This document shows, piece after piece, positions 26,918 to 35,938 of a stretch of 64,000 nt of DNA. The notes under the pieces were generated by a model that saw only the letters and a list, made by a program, of their open reading frames with translations, was not told where the DNA came from and did no database searches. Origin of the DNA: JACKII01 sp041687435 (GTDB lineage Bacteria; Pseudomonadota; Alphaproteobacteria; Bin95); assembly GCA_041687435.1 (NCBI GenBank), contig JAWLBX010000010.1, forward strand, positions 73,161 to 137,160, written 5' to 3'. Positions within the stretch are counted from its first letter, which is position 1. The number at the start of each line of letters is the position of its first letter. The translations under genes and the position numbers were made by a program.

Positions 26918-29355
26918 GCGACGAGCAGAACCCGACCCACGGCGACAACGACGATTACGGCGCCGGCTCGATCCAGGTGCTGCGCGGGCTGGAAGCCGTG
27001 CGCAAGCGGCCTGGCATGTATATCGGCGATACCGATGATGGCTCCGGTCTGCATCACATGGTCTATGAGGTGGTGGACAACGCCATCGACGAGGCCCTGG
27101 CCGGATACTGCGACCGGGTTGAGGTGATCCTGAACGCCAACGGCTCCGTAACCGTGCGCGACAATGGCCGTGGCATTCCGGTCGGCATTCATGAGGAAGA
27201 GGGCATTTCCGCCGCCGAGGTCATCATGACCCAACTGCATGCGGGCGGCAAATTCAACCAGAACTCCTACAAGGTATCCGGCGGCCTGCACGGTGTCGGC
27301 GTGTCGGTAGTGAATGCGCTGTCGTCCCGGCTCGATCTTCGAATCTGGCGCGAGGGGCATGAATACTTCATTCGCTTCCGTCACGGTGACGCAGAAGCAC
27401 CGTTGGCCGAAGTCGGCCCTGCCGATGGCAAGCGTGGGACGGAACTGACCTTCGAGCCCTCATCCGAGACATTTACCAAGACCGATTTCGATTTCAACAC
27501 GCTGGAACACCGGCTGCGCGAACTGGCTTTTCTCAATTCCGGTGTCCGCCTGATTTTGAAGGACTCGCGCCAGATCGACGGGCCGGAAGTCGACATGCAC
27601 TATGATGGCGGCCTGAAAGCCTATGTCGAATATATCGACCGCAACCGCAATGCCATCCATCAGGGGCCGATTTATGTGACGGCGGAAAAGGACGGCGTAA
27701 CGGTCGAGGCGGCATTGCAGTGGAACGAAGGGTTCCATGAGACCATGCTTTGCTTCACCAACAACATTCCGCAGCGTGACGGCGGCACGCACCTGGCCGG
27801 TTTCCGCGGCGCGCTCACCCGTCAGATCAACGCCTATGCGGAGTCCTCCGGCATCGCCAAGCGCGAGAAGGTGACACTGACCGGCGATGATGCGCGCGAA
27901 GGCCTGACCTGCGTGCTGTCGGTCAAGGTGCCGGACCCGAAATTTTCGAGCCAGACCAAGGACAAGCTGGTGTCGTCCGAAGTGCGGCCGGTTGTCGAAA
28001 GCATCATGAACGACACCTTGAACCGATGGTTCGAGGAACACCCGAACGAAGCCAAGGCCATCGTCACGAAAGTGGCGGAGGCCGCAGCTGCCAGGGAGGC
28101 GGCGCGCAAGGCACGGGATCTGACCCGGCGCAAGGGCGCGCTGGACATGACCTCCCTGCCCGGCAAGCTGGCCGACTGCCAGGAACGCGACCCCGCGCTG
28201 GCCGAGCTGTTCCTGGTGGAGGGAGATAGCGCCGGCGGCAGCGCCAAACAGGGGCGCGACCGGGCGTTCCAGGCTATTCTGCCGTTGCGTGGCAAGATCC
28301 TGAACGTGGAGCGGGCGCGGTTCGACAAAATGCTGTCCTCGGCGGAAATCGGAACGCTGATCGCCGCGCTCGGCACCGGCATCGGCCGCGACGATTTCAA
28401 TATAGACAAGCTGCGCTACCACAAGATCGTCATCATGACGGATGCCGACGTGGATGGCAGCCACATCCGGGCGCTGTTGCTGACGTTCTTCTACCGGCAA
28501 ATGCCGGAGCTGATCGAACGTGGCTATATCTACATCGCCCAGCCGCCGCTGTTCCAGGTGAAGCGAGGCGGGCGGACGCTGCGGTACCTGAAGAATGAAG
28601 GCGAACTCGATCAGTTCTTCATCGATTCCGGGCTGGAGGAGGCTGTGCTTACCCTGGGCGATGGCAGCCAGCGCGCCGGCAACGATCTGGCGGAACTGGT
28701 GCAGGACGCGGTGCGCATTCGTGCACGCGTCACCTCGCTCGGTCGGGAGGTTGGATCGGAACGGCTGGTGGAGCAGGCGGCGATTGTCGGCGGCTTGAAT
28801 GCGGCGTTCCTGGCGGGTGACGAGCAGGCGCTGGCGGCGGCGCAGCGGCTTGCCGAGCGGATGGACGCGCTGGAATACGAGGCAGACCGCGGGTGGAATG
28901 GCATGGTGAGTCCGGAAGGTGGGCTGGATTTCACCCACACCAAAGGCGGCTATGACCGGCGCTATCATTTCTCTCCGCGCCTGCTGGCAAGCCAGGAAGC
29001 ACAGCGGCTCGACATGCGCTCCGCCCACCTGCAGGAAGTGTATGCGCAACCGGCGAAGCTGTCGCTCAAGGGTGATGAGCAGCGGGTGATCGGCCCGCTG
29101 GGCCTGCTGGAGGCGGTGATGGCTGCGGGGCGCAAGGGTATCAGCTTCCAGCGCTACAAGGGGCTGGGCGAGATGAACCCGGAACAGTTGTGGGAAACCA
29201 CGCTGGACCCGAATGCGCGCTCCATGCTCCAAGTCCGCATTGGCCATGCGGAGGAAGCGGGCGAAATTTTCTCGACCCTGATGGGCGATCAGGTCGAGCC
29301 GCGGCGCGCCTTCATTCAGGAAAATGCCTTGAAAGTGGCGAACCTGGACGTTTAG
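26914..29355 (+). CDS. gyrB: DNA gyrase subunit B
   Basis: ATPase subunit of gyrase, which introduces negative supercoils. The 813-residue protein contains the GHKL ATPase motifs DNGRGIP and GGLHGVGVSVVNALS, the Toprim motifs EGDSAGGSAKQGRDR and MTDADVDGSHI, the long insertion seen in Gram-negative GyrB, and the conserved C-terminal QRYKGLGEMNPEQLWETT. The start overlaps recF by four bases. The stop lies beside a convergent thioesterase gene. Confidence 0.98.
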   Translation: MSDEQNPTHGDNDDYGAGSIQVLRGLEAVRKRPGMYIGDTDDGSGLHHMVYEVVDNAIDEALAGYCDRVEVILNANGSVTVRDNGRGIPVGIHEEEGISAAEVIMTQLHAGGKFNQNSYKVSGGLHGVGVSVVNALSSRLDLRIWREGHEYFIRFRHGDAEAPLAEVGPADGKRGTELTFEPSSETFTKTDFDFNTLEHRLRELAFLNSGVRLILKDSRQIDGPEVDMHYDGGLKAYVEYIDRNRNAIHQGPIYVTAEKDGVTVEAALQWNEGFHETMLCFTNNIPQRDGGTHLAGFRGALTRQINAYAESSGIAKREKVTLTGDDAREGLTCVLSVKVPDPKFSSQTKDKLVSSEVRPVVESIMNDTLNRWFEEHPNEAKAIVTKVAEAAAAREAARKARDLTRRKGALDMTSLPGKLADCQERDPALAELFLVEGDSAGGSAKQGRDRAFQAILPLRGKILNVERARFDKMLSSAEIGTLIAALGTGIGRDDFNIDKLRYHKIVIMTDADVDGSHIRALLLTFFYRQMPELIERGYIYIAQPPLFQVKRGGRTLRYLKNEGELDQFFIDSGLEEAVLTLGDGSQRAGNDLAELVQDAVRIRARVTSLGREVGSERLVEQAAIVGGLNAAFLAGDEQALAAAQRLAERMDALEYEADRGWNGMVSPEGGLDFTHTKGGYDRRYHFSPRLLASQEAQRLDMRSAHLQEVYAQPAKLSLKGDEQRVIGPLGLLEAVMAAGRKGISFQRYKGLGEMNPEQLWETTLDPNARSMLQVRIGHAEEAGEIFSTLMGDQVEPRRAFIQENALKVANLDV

Positions 29356-29823
29356 CTGGCGCCGTTGGTGGCGGGGAGCGGGGGGGGGGTAGCCTATCAC
29401 CAACGGCTCCAGTGCCTTGCGGATGCCTGCCGGAATCGGCGTCGGGCGGTTGTCGCCGCGGGTCACATAGACGTGGATGAAATGGCCGTGCGCAGCGATA
29501 GCATCCTCGCCTTCCGTGAAAATGCCGACCTCATAGCGCACGCTGGAATTGCCGAGCCTGCCTACGCGCAAGCCCGCCTGGATCATGGCGGGAAAGCTGA
29601 TCGGCCGGTGATAGCGGCACTGGCTTTCGATCACCAGCCCGACCACGGGCGAGGTGTCCGTGTCGAGCCCGCCATGCCGGATGATGAAGTCGGTCACGAC
29701 CGTATCCATGTAGCCATAATAGACCATGTTGTTGACATGGCCGTATCGGTCCATGTCGTTCCAGCGGCTCTGGATCGGTAGGAAATGGCGATAGTCGCCG
29801 CGGGTGGGCAGGGGCTCGGCCAT
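29352..29823 (-). pseudogene. Acyl-CoA thioesterase (4HBT), frame shifted at a G10 tract
   Basis: A hot-dog thioesterase of the YbgC/FadM type: RWNDMDRYGHVNNMVYYGYM carries the conserved Asp and the His-Val-Asn-Asn of the family, and it hydrolyses acyl-CoA. The coding part is intact from ATG 29823 for about 145 residues. Then a run of ten G (29380-29389) puts the frame out: as written it runs on for about 630 more residues antisense to gyrB, which is not credible. With nine G the frame stops at TAA 29354-29352, giving about 156 residues, normal for the family and just meeting the gyrB stop. A sequencing error or a slippery tract is the likely cause, so the gene may be functional. Confidence 0.8.
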
Positions 29824-29864
29824 GAGGAGGGGGCCTTTCGGGGGCTTCCAAACAGATGCATCCC

Positions 29865-29891
29865 AAAAAGAAGGGCCGCACGAGGCGGCCC
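29865..29891 (-). terminator. Intrinsic terminator ahead of the thioesterase gene
   Basis: On the minus strand GGGCCGC and GCGGCCC form a seven-base stem with a five-base loop, followed by TTCTTTTT. It ends a transcript that starts between lgt and the thioesterase gene, 40 bases before the thioesterase ATG, so it marks a small RNA or an attenuator. Confidence 0.75.
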
Positions 29892-29960
29892 GAGTCAACA
29901 GGGAGGCGTCAAAGAAGCACCAGATGAAACCCTTCATCTGACGGTGTTGACTATGCGCCT
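29865..29960 (-). ncRNA. Candidate small RNA or attenuator leader
   Basis: About 95 bases of minus-strand DNA contain a perfect hairpin CAGATGAA...TTCATCTG (29921-29940), a CU-rich single-stranded section with CCTCCC, and the terminator at 29865-29891. No good protein lies here; a short frame from 29937 runs through the terminator, which could be a leader peptide. The 5' end is unknown. Support is structural only. Confidence 0.45.
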
Positions 29961-30089
29961 GAATGGTTAACACAGAGCTAACGGGCTGGTTTGCCGGATG
30001 TCTGCCGGAACGCCGAAAGTCAGCGCCGTTGGCATTGCCGCCGCAGTTTGCTAGAGCCCTGGGTATCCGCCCGATGCAGGCTGCCGTCC

Positions 30090-30899
30090 ATGTTCTATGC
30101 CTTGACGTTTCCGGCGATTGATCCCGTCGCGCTCGACCTGGGGTTCTTCCAGGTCCGTTGGTATGCGCTCGCCTACATTGTTGGCCTGCTGCTGGCTTGG
30201 CGGTATCTCCTTTACCTCGCGCGGTTGTCGCCAAAAACGATGGACCGCAAGGACGCCGACGACCTGTTGGTCTGGATGGCGTTCGGCGTGATTCTGGGCG
30301 GGCGCCTCGGCTATGTGGTGTTCTACAAACCCGCCTACTATCTCGAATATCCACTGGAAATCCTGCAGCTTTGGCAGGGTGGGATGTCGTTTCACGGCGG
30401 CCTTTTGGGCGTCGTGGTTGCCGGCCTCTGGTTCTGCCGGCAACGGAATTTGCGGGTCTGGCAGGTCGGCGATTTGATCGCGTGCTGCGGGCCCATCGGT
30501 CTGTTCCTTGGCCGCATCGCCAATTTCATCAACGGCGAACTCTACGGGCGAGTTACCGATGCTGGCATTGGCATGGTCTTCCCCGGCGGTGGCCCGCTGC
30601 CCCGCCATCCAAGCCAGCTTTACGAAGCTGCGCTGGAGGGGCTGGTACTGTTCATAGTGCTGGCCGTCCTTGTGCATCGCGAATCCATCCGCCGCCACCC
30701 CGGCCTGATCTCCGGCGTGTTCCTGATCGGTTACGGACTGGCCCGCTCCGCCGCCGAATTCTTCCGTGAGCCTGACGCCCATCTGGGCTTTGTTCTTGGC
30801 CCCGTCACCATGGGTCAAATGCTGTCCGTGCCGATGATCGTCATCGGCGTGGCGATTATCCTCTATGCACGCCGGCGCCCGGCGCTGACCGGCGAATGA
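30090..30899 (+). CDS. lgt: Prolipoprotein diacylglyceryl transferase
   Basis: Adds diacylglycerol to the lipobox cysteine of prelipoproteins in the inner membrane. The 269-residue protein has seven membrane helices, the Lgt signature GRIANFINGELYGR (about 148-161), the catalytic HGG (FHGGLLG) and PRHPSQLYEA. ATG 30090 starts at the conserved first helix; the frame is open further upstream but without family similarity. The TGA overlaps the next ATG (ATGA). Confidence 0.97.
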   Translation: MFYALTFPAIDPVALDLGFFQVRWYALAYIVGLLLAWRYLLYLARLSPKTMDRKDADDLLVWMAFGVILGGRLGYVVFYKPAYYLEYPLEILQLWQGGMSFHGGLLGVVVAGLWFCRQRNLRVWQVGDLIACCGPIGLFLGRIANFINGELYGRVTDAGIGMVFPGGGPLPRHPSQLYEAALEGLVLFIVLAVLVHRESIRRHPGLISGVFLIGYGLARSAAEFFREPDAHLGFVLGPVTMGQMLSVPMIVIGVAIILYARRRPALTGE

Positions 30900-31963
30900 C
30901 CGGCGCTCCGCACCTGATCGAGGCGCTGGCCCGGCGTATTATCGCGGCGCAAGGGGCAATCTCGCTCGCCGCGTTGATGCGACTGGCCAATGCGGGCCTG
31001 CCGGAAAGCTATTACCAGTCGCAGCAGCCCTTTGGCGGTGGCGGCGATTTCGTGACCGCACCGGAAATCAGCCAGATGTTCGGCGAACTGCTGGGGTTGG
31101 CTGTGGCGGATCAATGGCAGCGCATGGGTGGGCCGCGGGCCGCGGATGTTGTGGAACTCGGCCCCGGCCGCGGATTGTTGATGGCCGATGCGCTGCGCAT
31201 CTGGCAGCGGAATGCGCCAGACTTCTATGACGGTATCGAGGTGACCATGATCGAGGCCAGCCCGGCGCTGGCCCAGACCCAGGCGGAACGCCTGAAAGGG
31301 CACAGCCATTGTGTCACCTGGCAAAAAGACCTGCCGGACCGGGAGGTGCCGCTGTTCCTCCTGGCCAATGAATTTTTCGACGCCCTGCCAGTGCAGCAAT
31401 TCCTGCGGGTCGGGGGTGGGTGGCGCGAGCGGCTGATCAACTGGAATGCGACCCGTGGCTTCCATGATGCGCTCGGCCCGCTGTTTACGGCATCCGTTGC
31501 GCCGGACGGTGACGTTTGGGAGCATTCGCCGGACTCGCTGGATTGGGCTGGGCGGATCGGGGCACGGCTCGCAAGCCATGGCGGGCTGGCCTTGGTCATC
31601 GATTATGACAACCGGCCCGGCGAATCGAGCCTGCGCGGCATTGCCCGCCACCGCCGCGCTGCGCCGCTGGAGGGGTTGGGCCAGGTGGATCTTTCGGCCG
31701 GGGTGGACTTCGCTGCCCTGGCGACGGTTGCCACTGCGGCGGGGGCCAAAGCCTATGGCCCGGTGGGGCAGGGGGCATATTTGCAGGCGCTTGGCATCGA
31801 GGCGCGGCATGCGCAACTGGTTGCCCGCGCCAATCTGGCGCAAAAGCGTGAACTGGATACCGCGCTCTACCGCCTGACCGCACCCGACGCTATGGGGGAG
31901 AGCTTCCGGGTTCTGGCCCTGACCGGCCCGGACGACCCGGCGCCTGCCGGGTTTCACGTGTGA
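30896..31963 (+). CDS. SAM-dependent methyltransferase, MidA/NDUFAF7 family
   Basis: A 355-residue class I methyltransferase (COG1565). The SAM-binding loop is VELGPGRGLLMAD (about 83-95), and FLLANEFFDALPVQQF is the family hallmark. In mitochondria the homologue NDUFAF7 methylates an arginine of complex I subunit NDUFS2; the bacterial target is likely similar but unproven. It overlaps lgt and pgeF by four bases each, an order often kept in alphaproteobacteria. Confidence 0.92.
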   Translation: MTGAPHLIEALARRIIAAQGAISLAALMRLANAGLPESYYQSQQPFGGGGDFVTAPEISQMFGELLGLAVADQWQRMGGPRAADVVELGPGRGLLMADALRIWQRNAPDFYDGIEVTMIEASPALAQTQAERLKGHSHCVTWQKDLPDREVPLFLLANEFFDALPVQQFLRVGGGWRERLINWNATRGFHDALGPLFTASVAPDGDVWEHSPDSLDWAGRIGARLASHGGLALVIDYDNRPGESSLRGIARHRRAAPLEGLGQVDLSAGVDFAALATVATAAGAKAYGPVGQGAYLQALGIEARHAQLVARANLAQKRELDTALYRLTAPDAMGESFRVLALTGPDDPAPAGFHV

Positions 31964-32748
31964 AGAAAGGGCCGGTGCCGATGTATCTGACTGCCCCACA
32001 ACTTGCCGCGTTGCCGGGGGTCCGCCATGCCTTCTTTACCCGCGGCGGCGGCAGCTCCGATGGCATTTACCGCGGCCTGAACTGCGGTTTCGGCTCGGCG
32101 GACGATGTGGCGACGGTACGTGCCAACCGCGCCCGTGCCATGATGGCGCTGGATTTACCGTCGGCGGCGTTGGCGACTCCGCATCAGGTACATAGTGCCC
32201 GCGCTCTGATTGCCCGTTCGCCGGAGGAGATCAGCGGGCAAAAGGTCGACGCGGTCGTGACGGACCGGGCGGGCCTGCCGTTGGCTGTGCTGACGGCCGA
32301 CTGTGCGCCCGTGCTTTTCTGTGATCCGGTGGCACGCGTGGTCGCCGCAGCCCATGCCGGTTGGCGCGGCGCCCGGTTCGGCGTGACCGACGCTGCCTTG
32401 GCCGCGATGGAATCGCTCGGCGCGCGGCGCAACCGTATCACCGCCATCATCGGGCCGACGATCGGGCCCGGCAGTTATGAGGTTGGGCCGGAATTTGCGG
32501 CGCACTTTTTGAGCGAAACCCCTGCGAACGCGTGTTTTCTGCGCCGTCCCAACGGGGCTGCGCGGGCGCATTTCGACCTGCCGGGCTACCTTCTCGCCAA
32601 ATTGCGCCGGGCGGGCCTGCTTCACGTGCATGACCTGGCCGCCGACACGGTGACCGATGCGGAGCGATTCTTTAGCTATCGCCGCAGTGTGCTGAACCGC
32701 GAGCCGGACTATGGACGCCTTTTGAGCGTGATCGCGCTGGAGCCCTAG
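31960..32748 (+). CDS. pgeF: Peptidoglycan editing factor PgeF (YfiH, laccase-domain)
   Basis: Removes wrongly incorporated L-Ser from UDP-MurNAc peptides. The 262-residue protein shows the DUF152 features: TPHQVHSAR with the first metal His, LTADCAPVLFCD with the Cys, and AAAHAGWRGARFG with the second His. GTG 31960 (GTGA overlap with midA) is the assigned start; ATG 31981 is possible. Older annotation calls this family polyphenol oxidase. Confidence 0.93.
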   Translation: MKKGPVPMYLTAPQLAALPGVRHAFFTRGGGSSDGIYRGLNCGFGSADDVATVRANRARAMMALDLPSAALATPHQVHSARALIARSPEEISGQKVDAVVTDRAGLPLAVLTADCAPVLFCDPVARVVAAAHAGWRGARFGVTDAALAAMESLGARRNRITAIIGPTIGPGSYEVGPEFAAHFLSETPANACFLRRPNGAARAHFDLPGYLLAKLRRAGLLHVHDLAADTVTDAERFFSYRRSVLNREPDYGRLLSVIALEP

Positions 32749-32936
32749 GAAGACTGTTCCGGTCGCCCGCGCCGCCGGATGGCTTCGCCAATCCCGAGAC
32801 TGTCGGCGGCGGCTAGCAATTCCTCGCGCCAAGCCTCCGCTTCGGCTTGCAGGGCTTCCGCTTCCGCCTCCAGCCGTTGCCAATCCGCCGCGATTTTGGC
32901 CAGCGCTGCCGCAGTGTCTTGATCCAATTCGCTCAT
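32745..32936 (-). CDS. Small coiled-coil protein
   Basis: A 63-residue acidic protein beginning MSELDQDTAAALAKIAADW. It is predicted helical with heptad-like Leu/Ala/Glu spacing (QRLEAEAEALQAEAEAWREE) and a basic tail with RRRGRP. The frame is open further upstream, but ATG 32936 gives the compact protein. It ends four bases inside pgeF from the opposite strand. Function unknown. Confidence 0.5.
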   Translation of the reverse strand: MSELDQDTAAALAKIAADWQRLEAEAEALQAEAEAWREELLAAADSLGIGEAIRRRGRPEQSS

Positions 32937-32998
32937 GGCTCTACAAGTTGTATAATTCTCCCGATATCGCAAGCTGCAATGGAAGGAGCTGGGATTCA

Positions 32999-34009
32999 AT
33001 GACGATTCCCGCGACCATGACTGCTATCGAGATTCCGGCGCCCGGCGGCCCGGAACAACTGGTGCCTGCAAACCGCCCCGTGCCGGAACCCGCGCATGGC
33101 GAGGTATTGGTTCGCGTTGCCGGCGCCGGGATCAACCGCGCTGATACGTTGCAGCGGCAGGGAAAATACCCGATGCCGCCCGGCGCCAGCGATATTCCTG
33201 GCCTGGAATGTTCCGGCGTGGTTGTCGCGGCCGGTCCCGGTACCCGACGCTGGCAAGTTGGCGACCGCGTTTGTGCCTTGCTGGCGGGCGGCGGCTATGC
33301 GGAATACGTCAATGTTCCAGAGCCGCAATGCATGCCAGTTCCGCCTGGTGTCGATCTGGTCGAGGCCGGTGGCTTGGCAGAGACCTTCTGCACCGTCTGG
33401 ACCAATGTGTTCGAGCGCTCGCGGCTCAAGCCGGGAGAGGTGTTTCTGATCCAGGGCGGCACCAGCGGTATCGGCTTCACCTCGATCCAGTTGGCCAAGG
33501 CGTTCGGCTCGCCGGTGCTGGCGACGGCCGGTTCGGATGAAAAGTGCGAGGCTTGTGTGCGCTTCGGTGCCGACCGGGCAATCAACTACAAGACCGAGGA
33601 CTTCGTCGCCGTCGGCAAGGAATTTACGGATGGCCGCGGCGTCGATGTCATCCTGGATATGGTCGGCGGCTCCTATATCCAACGCGAACTGGAGGTGTTG
33701 GCTCGCGAAGGGCGGCTCTGCTTCGTCGCGCTGATGGAGGGCACGCGGCCCGGCCAGGTCGATTTCGGTTTGGTGCACCGCAAACATCTGACCGTCACAG
33801 GCTCCACCCTGCGCTCGCGGCCGGTTGAGGCGAAGGGGGCGATCTGCCGGGCCGTCGAGGAAAAGTGCTGGCCGCTGTTTGCCACGGGCGATTGCTGGCC
33901 TGTCACCTATAAGCGCTTCCCCCTTGCCGAGGCCGGCAAGGCGCACGAACTGATGGAATCGAGCCAGCATATCGGCAAGATTTTGCTTACCACCGGCTTT
34001 GCGGGCTGA
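32999..34009 (+). CDS. NAD(P)H:quinone oxidoreductase, PIG3-type zeta-crystallin family
   Basis: A 336-residue zinc-free medium-chain reductase. It has a GroES-like N-terminal domain (HGEVLVRVAGAGINRADTLQR) and a Rossmann domain with GGTSGIGFTSIQLAKAFG (about 148-165). PIG3-type proteins reduce quinones with NADPH. The start ATG follows AGGAG at about 8-9 bases, and TATAAT at 32950 is a likely -10 box. It is followed 27 bases later by trcR. Confidence 0.9.
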   Translation: MTIPATMTAIEIPAPGGPEQLVPANRPVPEPAHGEVLVRVAGAGINRADTLQRQGKYPMPPGASDIPGLECSGVVVAAGPGTRRWQVGDRVCALLAGGGYAEYVNVPEPQCMPVPPGVDLVEAGGLAETFCTVWTNVFERSRLKPGEVFLIQGGTSGIGFTSIQLAKAFGSPVLATAGSDEKCEACVRFGADRAINYKTEDFVAVGKEFTDGRGVDVILDMVGGSYIQRELEVLAREGRLCFVALMEGTRPGQVDFGLVHRKHLTVTGSTLRSRPVEAKGAICRAVEEKCWPLFATGDCWPVTYKRFPLAEAGKAHELMESSQHIGKILLTTGFAG

Positions 34010-34036
34010 CCGGCCCGCCCGATTTGAGGACGCGAC

Positions 34037-34693
34037 ATGAACCAACCGCTGATGCCCAAGGCCACGTGCGTGTGGCTGATCGACAACACCGCCCTGACCT
34101 TCGAGCAGATTGGCGCCTTCTGCAATATGCATGCGCTCGAAGTGCAGGCCGTGGCGGATGGTGAGGTCGCTGTCGGCATCATTGGCCGCGATCCGGTTGC
34201 CGCCGGCGAATTGACCGCCAAGGAAATAGAGCGCTGCGAGGCGGATCCCTCGGCCCGCTTGAAAATGGCGAAGATCGAGGTGCCGCGGGCGGCAGAGCGG
34301 ACCAAGGGCCCCCGCTACACCGCGATGGCCAAGCGGCAGGACAAGCCGGACGGTGTTGCCTGGCTGGTGCGTAATCATCCGGAACTGGCTGATACGCAGA
34401 TCGGCAAGCTGCTGGGAACGACCAAGAACACGATTGCGGCGGTACGGGACCGCACGCACTGGAACAGCCAAAACATCAAGCCACGCCATCCGGTTGACCT
34501 GGGGCTTTGCACCTATCTGGAACTGAATGCTGCCGTCGAGGCCGCCCGCGCCAAACTCTCGCCGGAAGAGCGGGAGGCGATCGAGCGCCGGGAAGCCGAG
34601 GCGGTCGAAGAGCAAAAAGAAAAGCCGATGAATACCACGCCCACGATCGCCGAACTGTTCGGCCGGATGGGCGGCGGCGACAGTACCGATTGA
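34037..34693 (+). CDS. trcR: Cell cycle transcriptional regulator TrcR (DUF1013)
   Basis: A 218-residue protein found almost only in alphaproteobacteria. The start MPKATCVWLIDNTALTFEQI and the central KRQDKPDGVAWLVRNHPEL, followed by helix-turn-helix-like sequence IGKLLGTTKNTIAAVRDRTHW, match DUF1013. TrcR associates with transcription and cell-cycle control in this class. The C-terminus is a charged, flexible tail. GAGGACGCGAC precedes the ATG. Confidence 0.92.
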   Translation: MNQPLMPKATCVWLIDNTALTFEQIGAFCNMHALEVQAVADGEVAVGIIGRDPVAAGELTAKEIERCEADPSARLKMAKIEVPRAAERTKGPRYTAMAKRQDKPDGVAWLVRNHPELADTQIGKLLGTTKNTIAAVRDRTHWNSQNIKPRHPVDLGLCTYLELNAAVEAARAKLSPEEREAIERREAEAVEEQKEKPMNTTPTIAELFGRMGGGDSTD

Positions 34694-34703
34694 TGCGCCG
34701 AAG

Positions 34704-34739
34704 GGATAGCGGCGGCGCTGGCGACTGCCACCGCTATCC
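34704..34739 (+). other. Hairpin between convergent trcR and tauD-like gene
   Basis: GGATAGCGG and CCGCTATCC form a perfect nine-base stem with an 18-base loop. There is no T tract on either side. It recalls the GGATAGC arm of the REP-like family at 10.3 kb and 51 kb and may be a degraded copy or a transcription end signal. Confidence 0.4.
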
Positions 34740-34766
34740 TGATGCGGCCAACTGCGGCAGCTTCGG

Positions 34767-35654
34767 TTAAACCGGCACGGTTCCCTTTACCACGGTGCGG
34801 TGCAGAACGCGCGGCTGCGCGCCCATGTCGTAATTGCGGTCTGCGCGGTGCAACAGAACGCGGTTGTCCCATAGCACCAGATCGCCATTGCGCCATTTGT
34901 GACGATAGACGAAGCGGTCCGCCGTGGCGCGTTCCTGCAGGTCTGCCAGCAGGGCGCGGCCCTTGTCATAGTCCACCCCCTCGACATGGCCGATATGCAT
35001 GCCGAGATAGAGCGATTTGCGCCCGTCCGCATGGGTGCGTACCAGCGGGTGGCTGACCGGTGGCCGCTCGCGCTTCTGCTCCTCTGTCGCAGGCTTGTTG
35101 CCAGTATTGCGGCGGCTGGCCTCCCACGAATGCACGGCACGAAGCCCCGCCAGGGAACGCTTTTCCTCGTCCGACAGGGCTTCATACGCCAGCAGCATGT
35201 TGGCGAACAGCGTATCGCCTCCCTCGGCTGGCACATCGATCGCGTGCAGCATGGTCAGCAGCGAGGGGGCGGCATGGTAGGATTTGTCCGTGTGCCAGAA
35301 ATAGTTGCCATGCGTGGCCGGGGCCACCGTCGGCTTGCCGGTCTTTTCGTCGATATTGGTGACGGTGTGGACCAGGGGATATTTCTCGCCGCTTTCCAGC
35401 CGGCCGACATGCTCCTCGATTTCACCGAAATTCAGAGTGAAACCGTATTGCTGGTCCTTGGTCAGGTTCTGGTCCGGGAAAACCAGGATGTGGTATGCGT
35501 CCATCGCCGCCAGAATTGCATCAGCAATCTCACGAGAGAGCGGCACCGACAGGTCGATGTCGGTGATCTCCGCCCCCGCGACATCGGAAATGCGGGAGAG
35601 GCTGAAGGGCCAGGGGCGTGCCGTGGCGCTATCGGTGGCGGTCTGAAGGGGCAT
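34767..35654 (-). CDS. TauD/TfdA family Fe(II)/2-oxoglutarate dioxygenase
   Basis: A 295-residue oxygenase that uses 2-oxoglutarate and iron to hydroxylate a small acid. The iron triad is His121 and Asp123 (HTD) with His269 (LLHRADRN), and Arg282 would bind 2-oxoglutarate. Taurine, 2,4-D or other sulfonates and carboxylates are known family substrates; none can be chosen here. It is monocistronic; no transporter is next to it. Confidence 0.88.
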   Translation of the reverse strand: MPLQTATDSATARPWPFSLSRISDVAGAEITDIDLSVPLSREIADAILAAMDAYHILVFPDQNLTKDQQYGFTLNFGEIEEHVGRLESGEKYPLVHTVTNIDEKTGKPTVAPATHGNYFWHTDKSYHAAPSLLTMLHAIDVPAEGGDTLFANMLLAYEALSDEEKRSLAGLRAVHSWEASRRNTGNKPATEEQKRERPPVSHPLVRTHADGRKSLYLGMHIGHVEGVDYDKGRALLADLQERATADRFVYRHKWRNGDLVLWDNRVLLHRADRNYDMGAQPRVLHRTVVKGTVPV

Positions 35655-35938
35655 GGGGCTTCCTCGCTTCTATGATGCTTTCACAACAAGTCTAGCCCGC
35701 CTTGCCCACGTGACGGAAGCGTTTCGGCGTGTCGATATTGCCGACAAGGGCAGCGACGGCCAGCGGGGCAGGGAGCCGCAGCAGATGGAGACGCGGAAGC
35801 GCTCGAGGCAAGAGGAACATTGTACAGAGTTCCTTGCAGCAAAGCATGGAACCTAATTCCCCTGGTTGAAACCCGCAAACAATCCCGCATCCAACCGGGT
35901 GCGGGTGCGGGGGGGCGTTCGGACGGTTCGGGTCGCCT
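35655..35938. other. Intergenic stretch, no gene seen
   Basis: A 284-base gap between the dioxygenase start and the end of the first PEP-CTERM gene. Frames here are short and show no family or ribosome site. It should hold the promoter of the dioxygenase, but no clear -35/-10 was recognised. Confidence 0.5.

Noticed and set aside
27460..29351. Long minus-strand frame opposite gyrB
   Set aside because: It is only the run-on of the thioesterase frame through the G10 tract; codon pattern follows gyrB in antisense and no family is seen.
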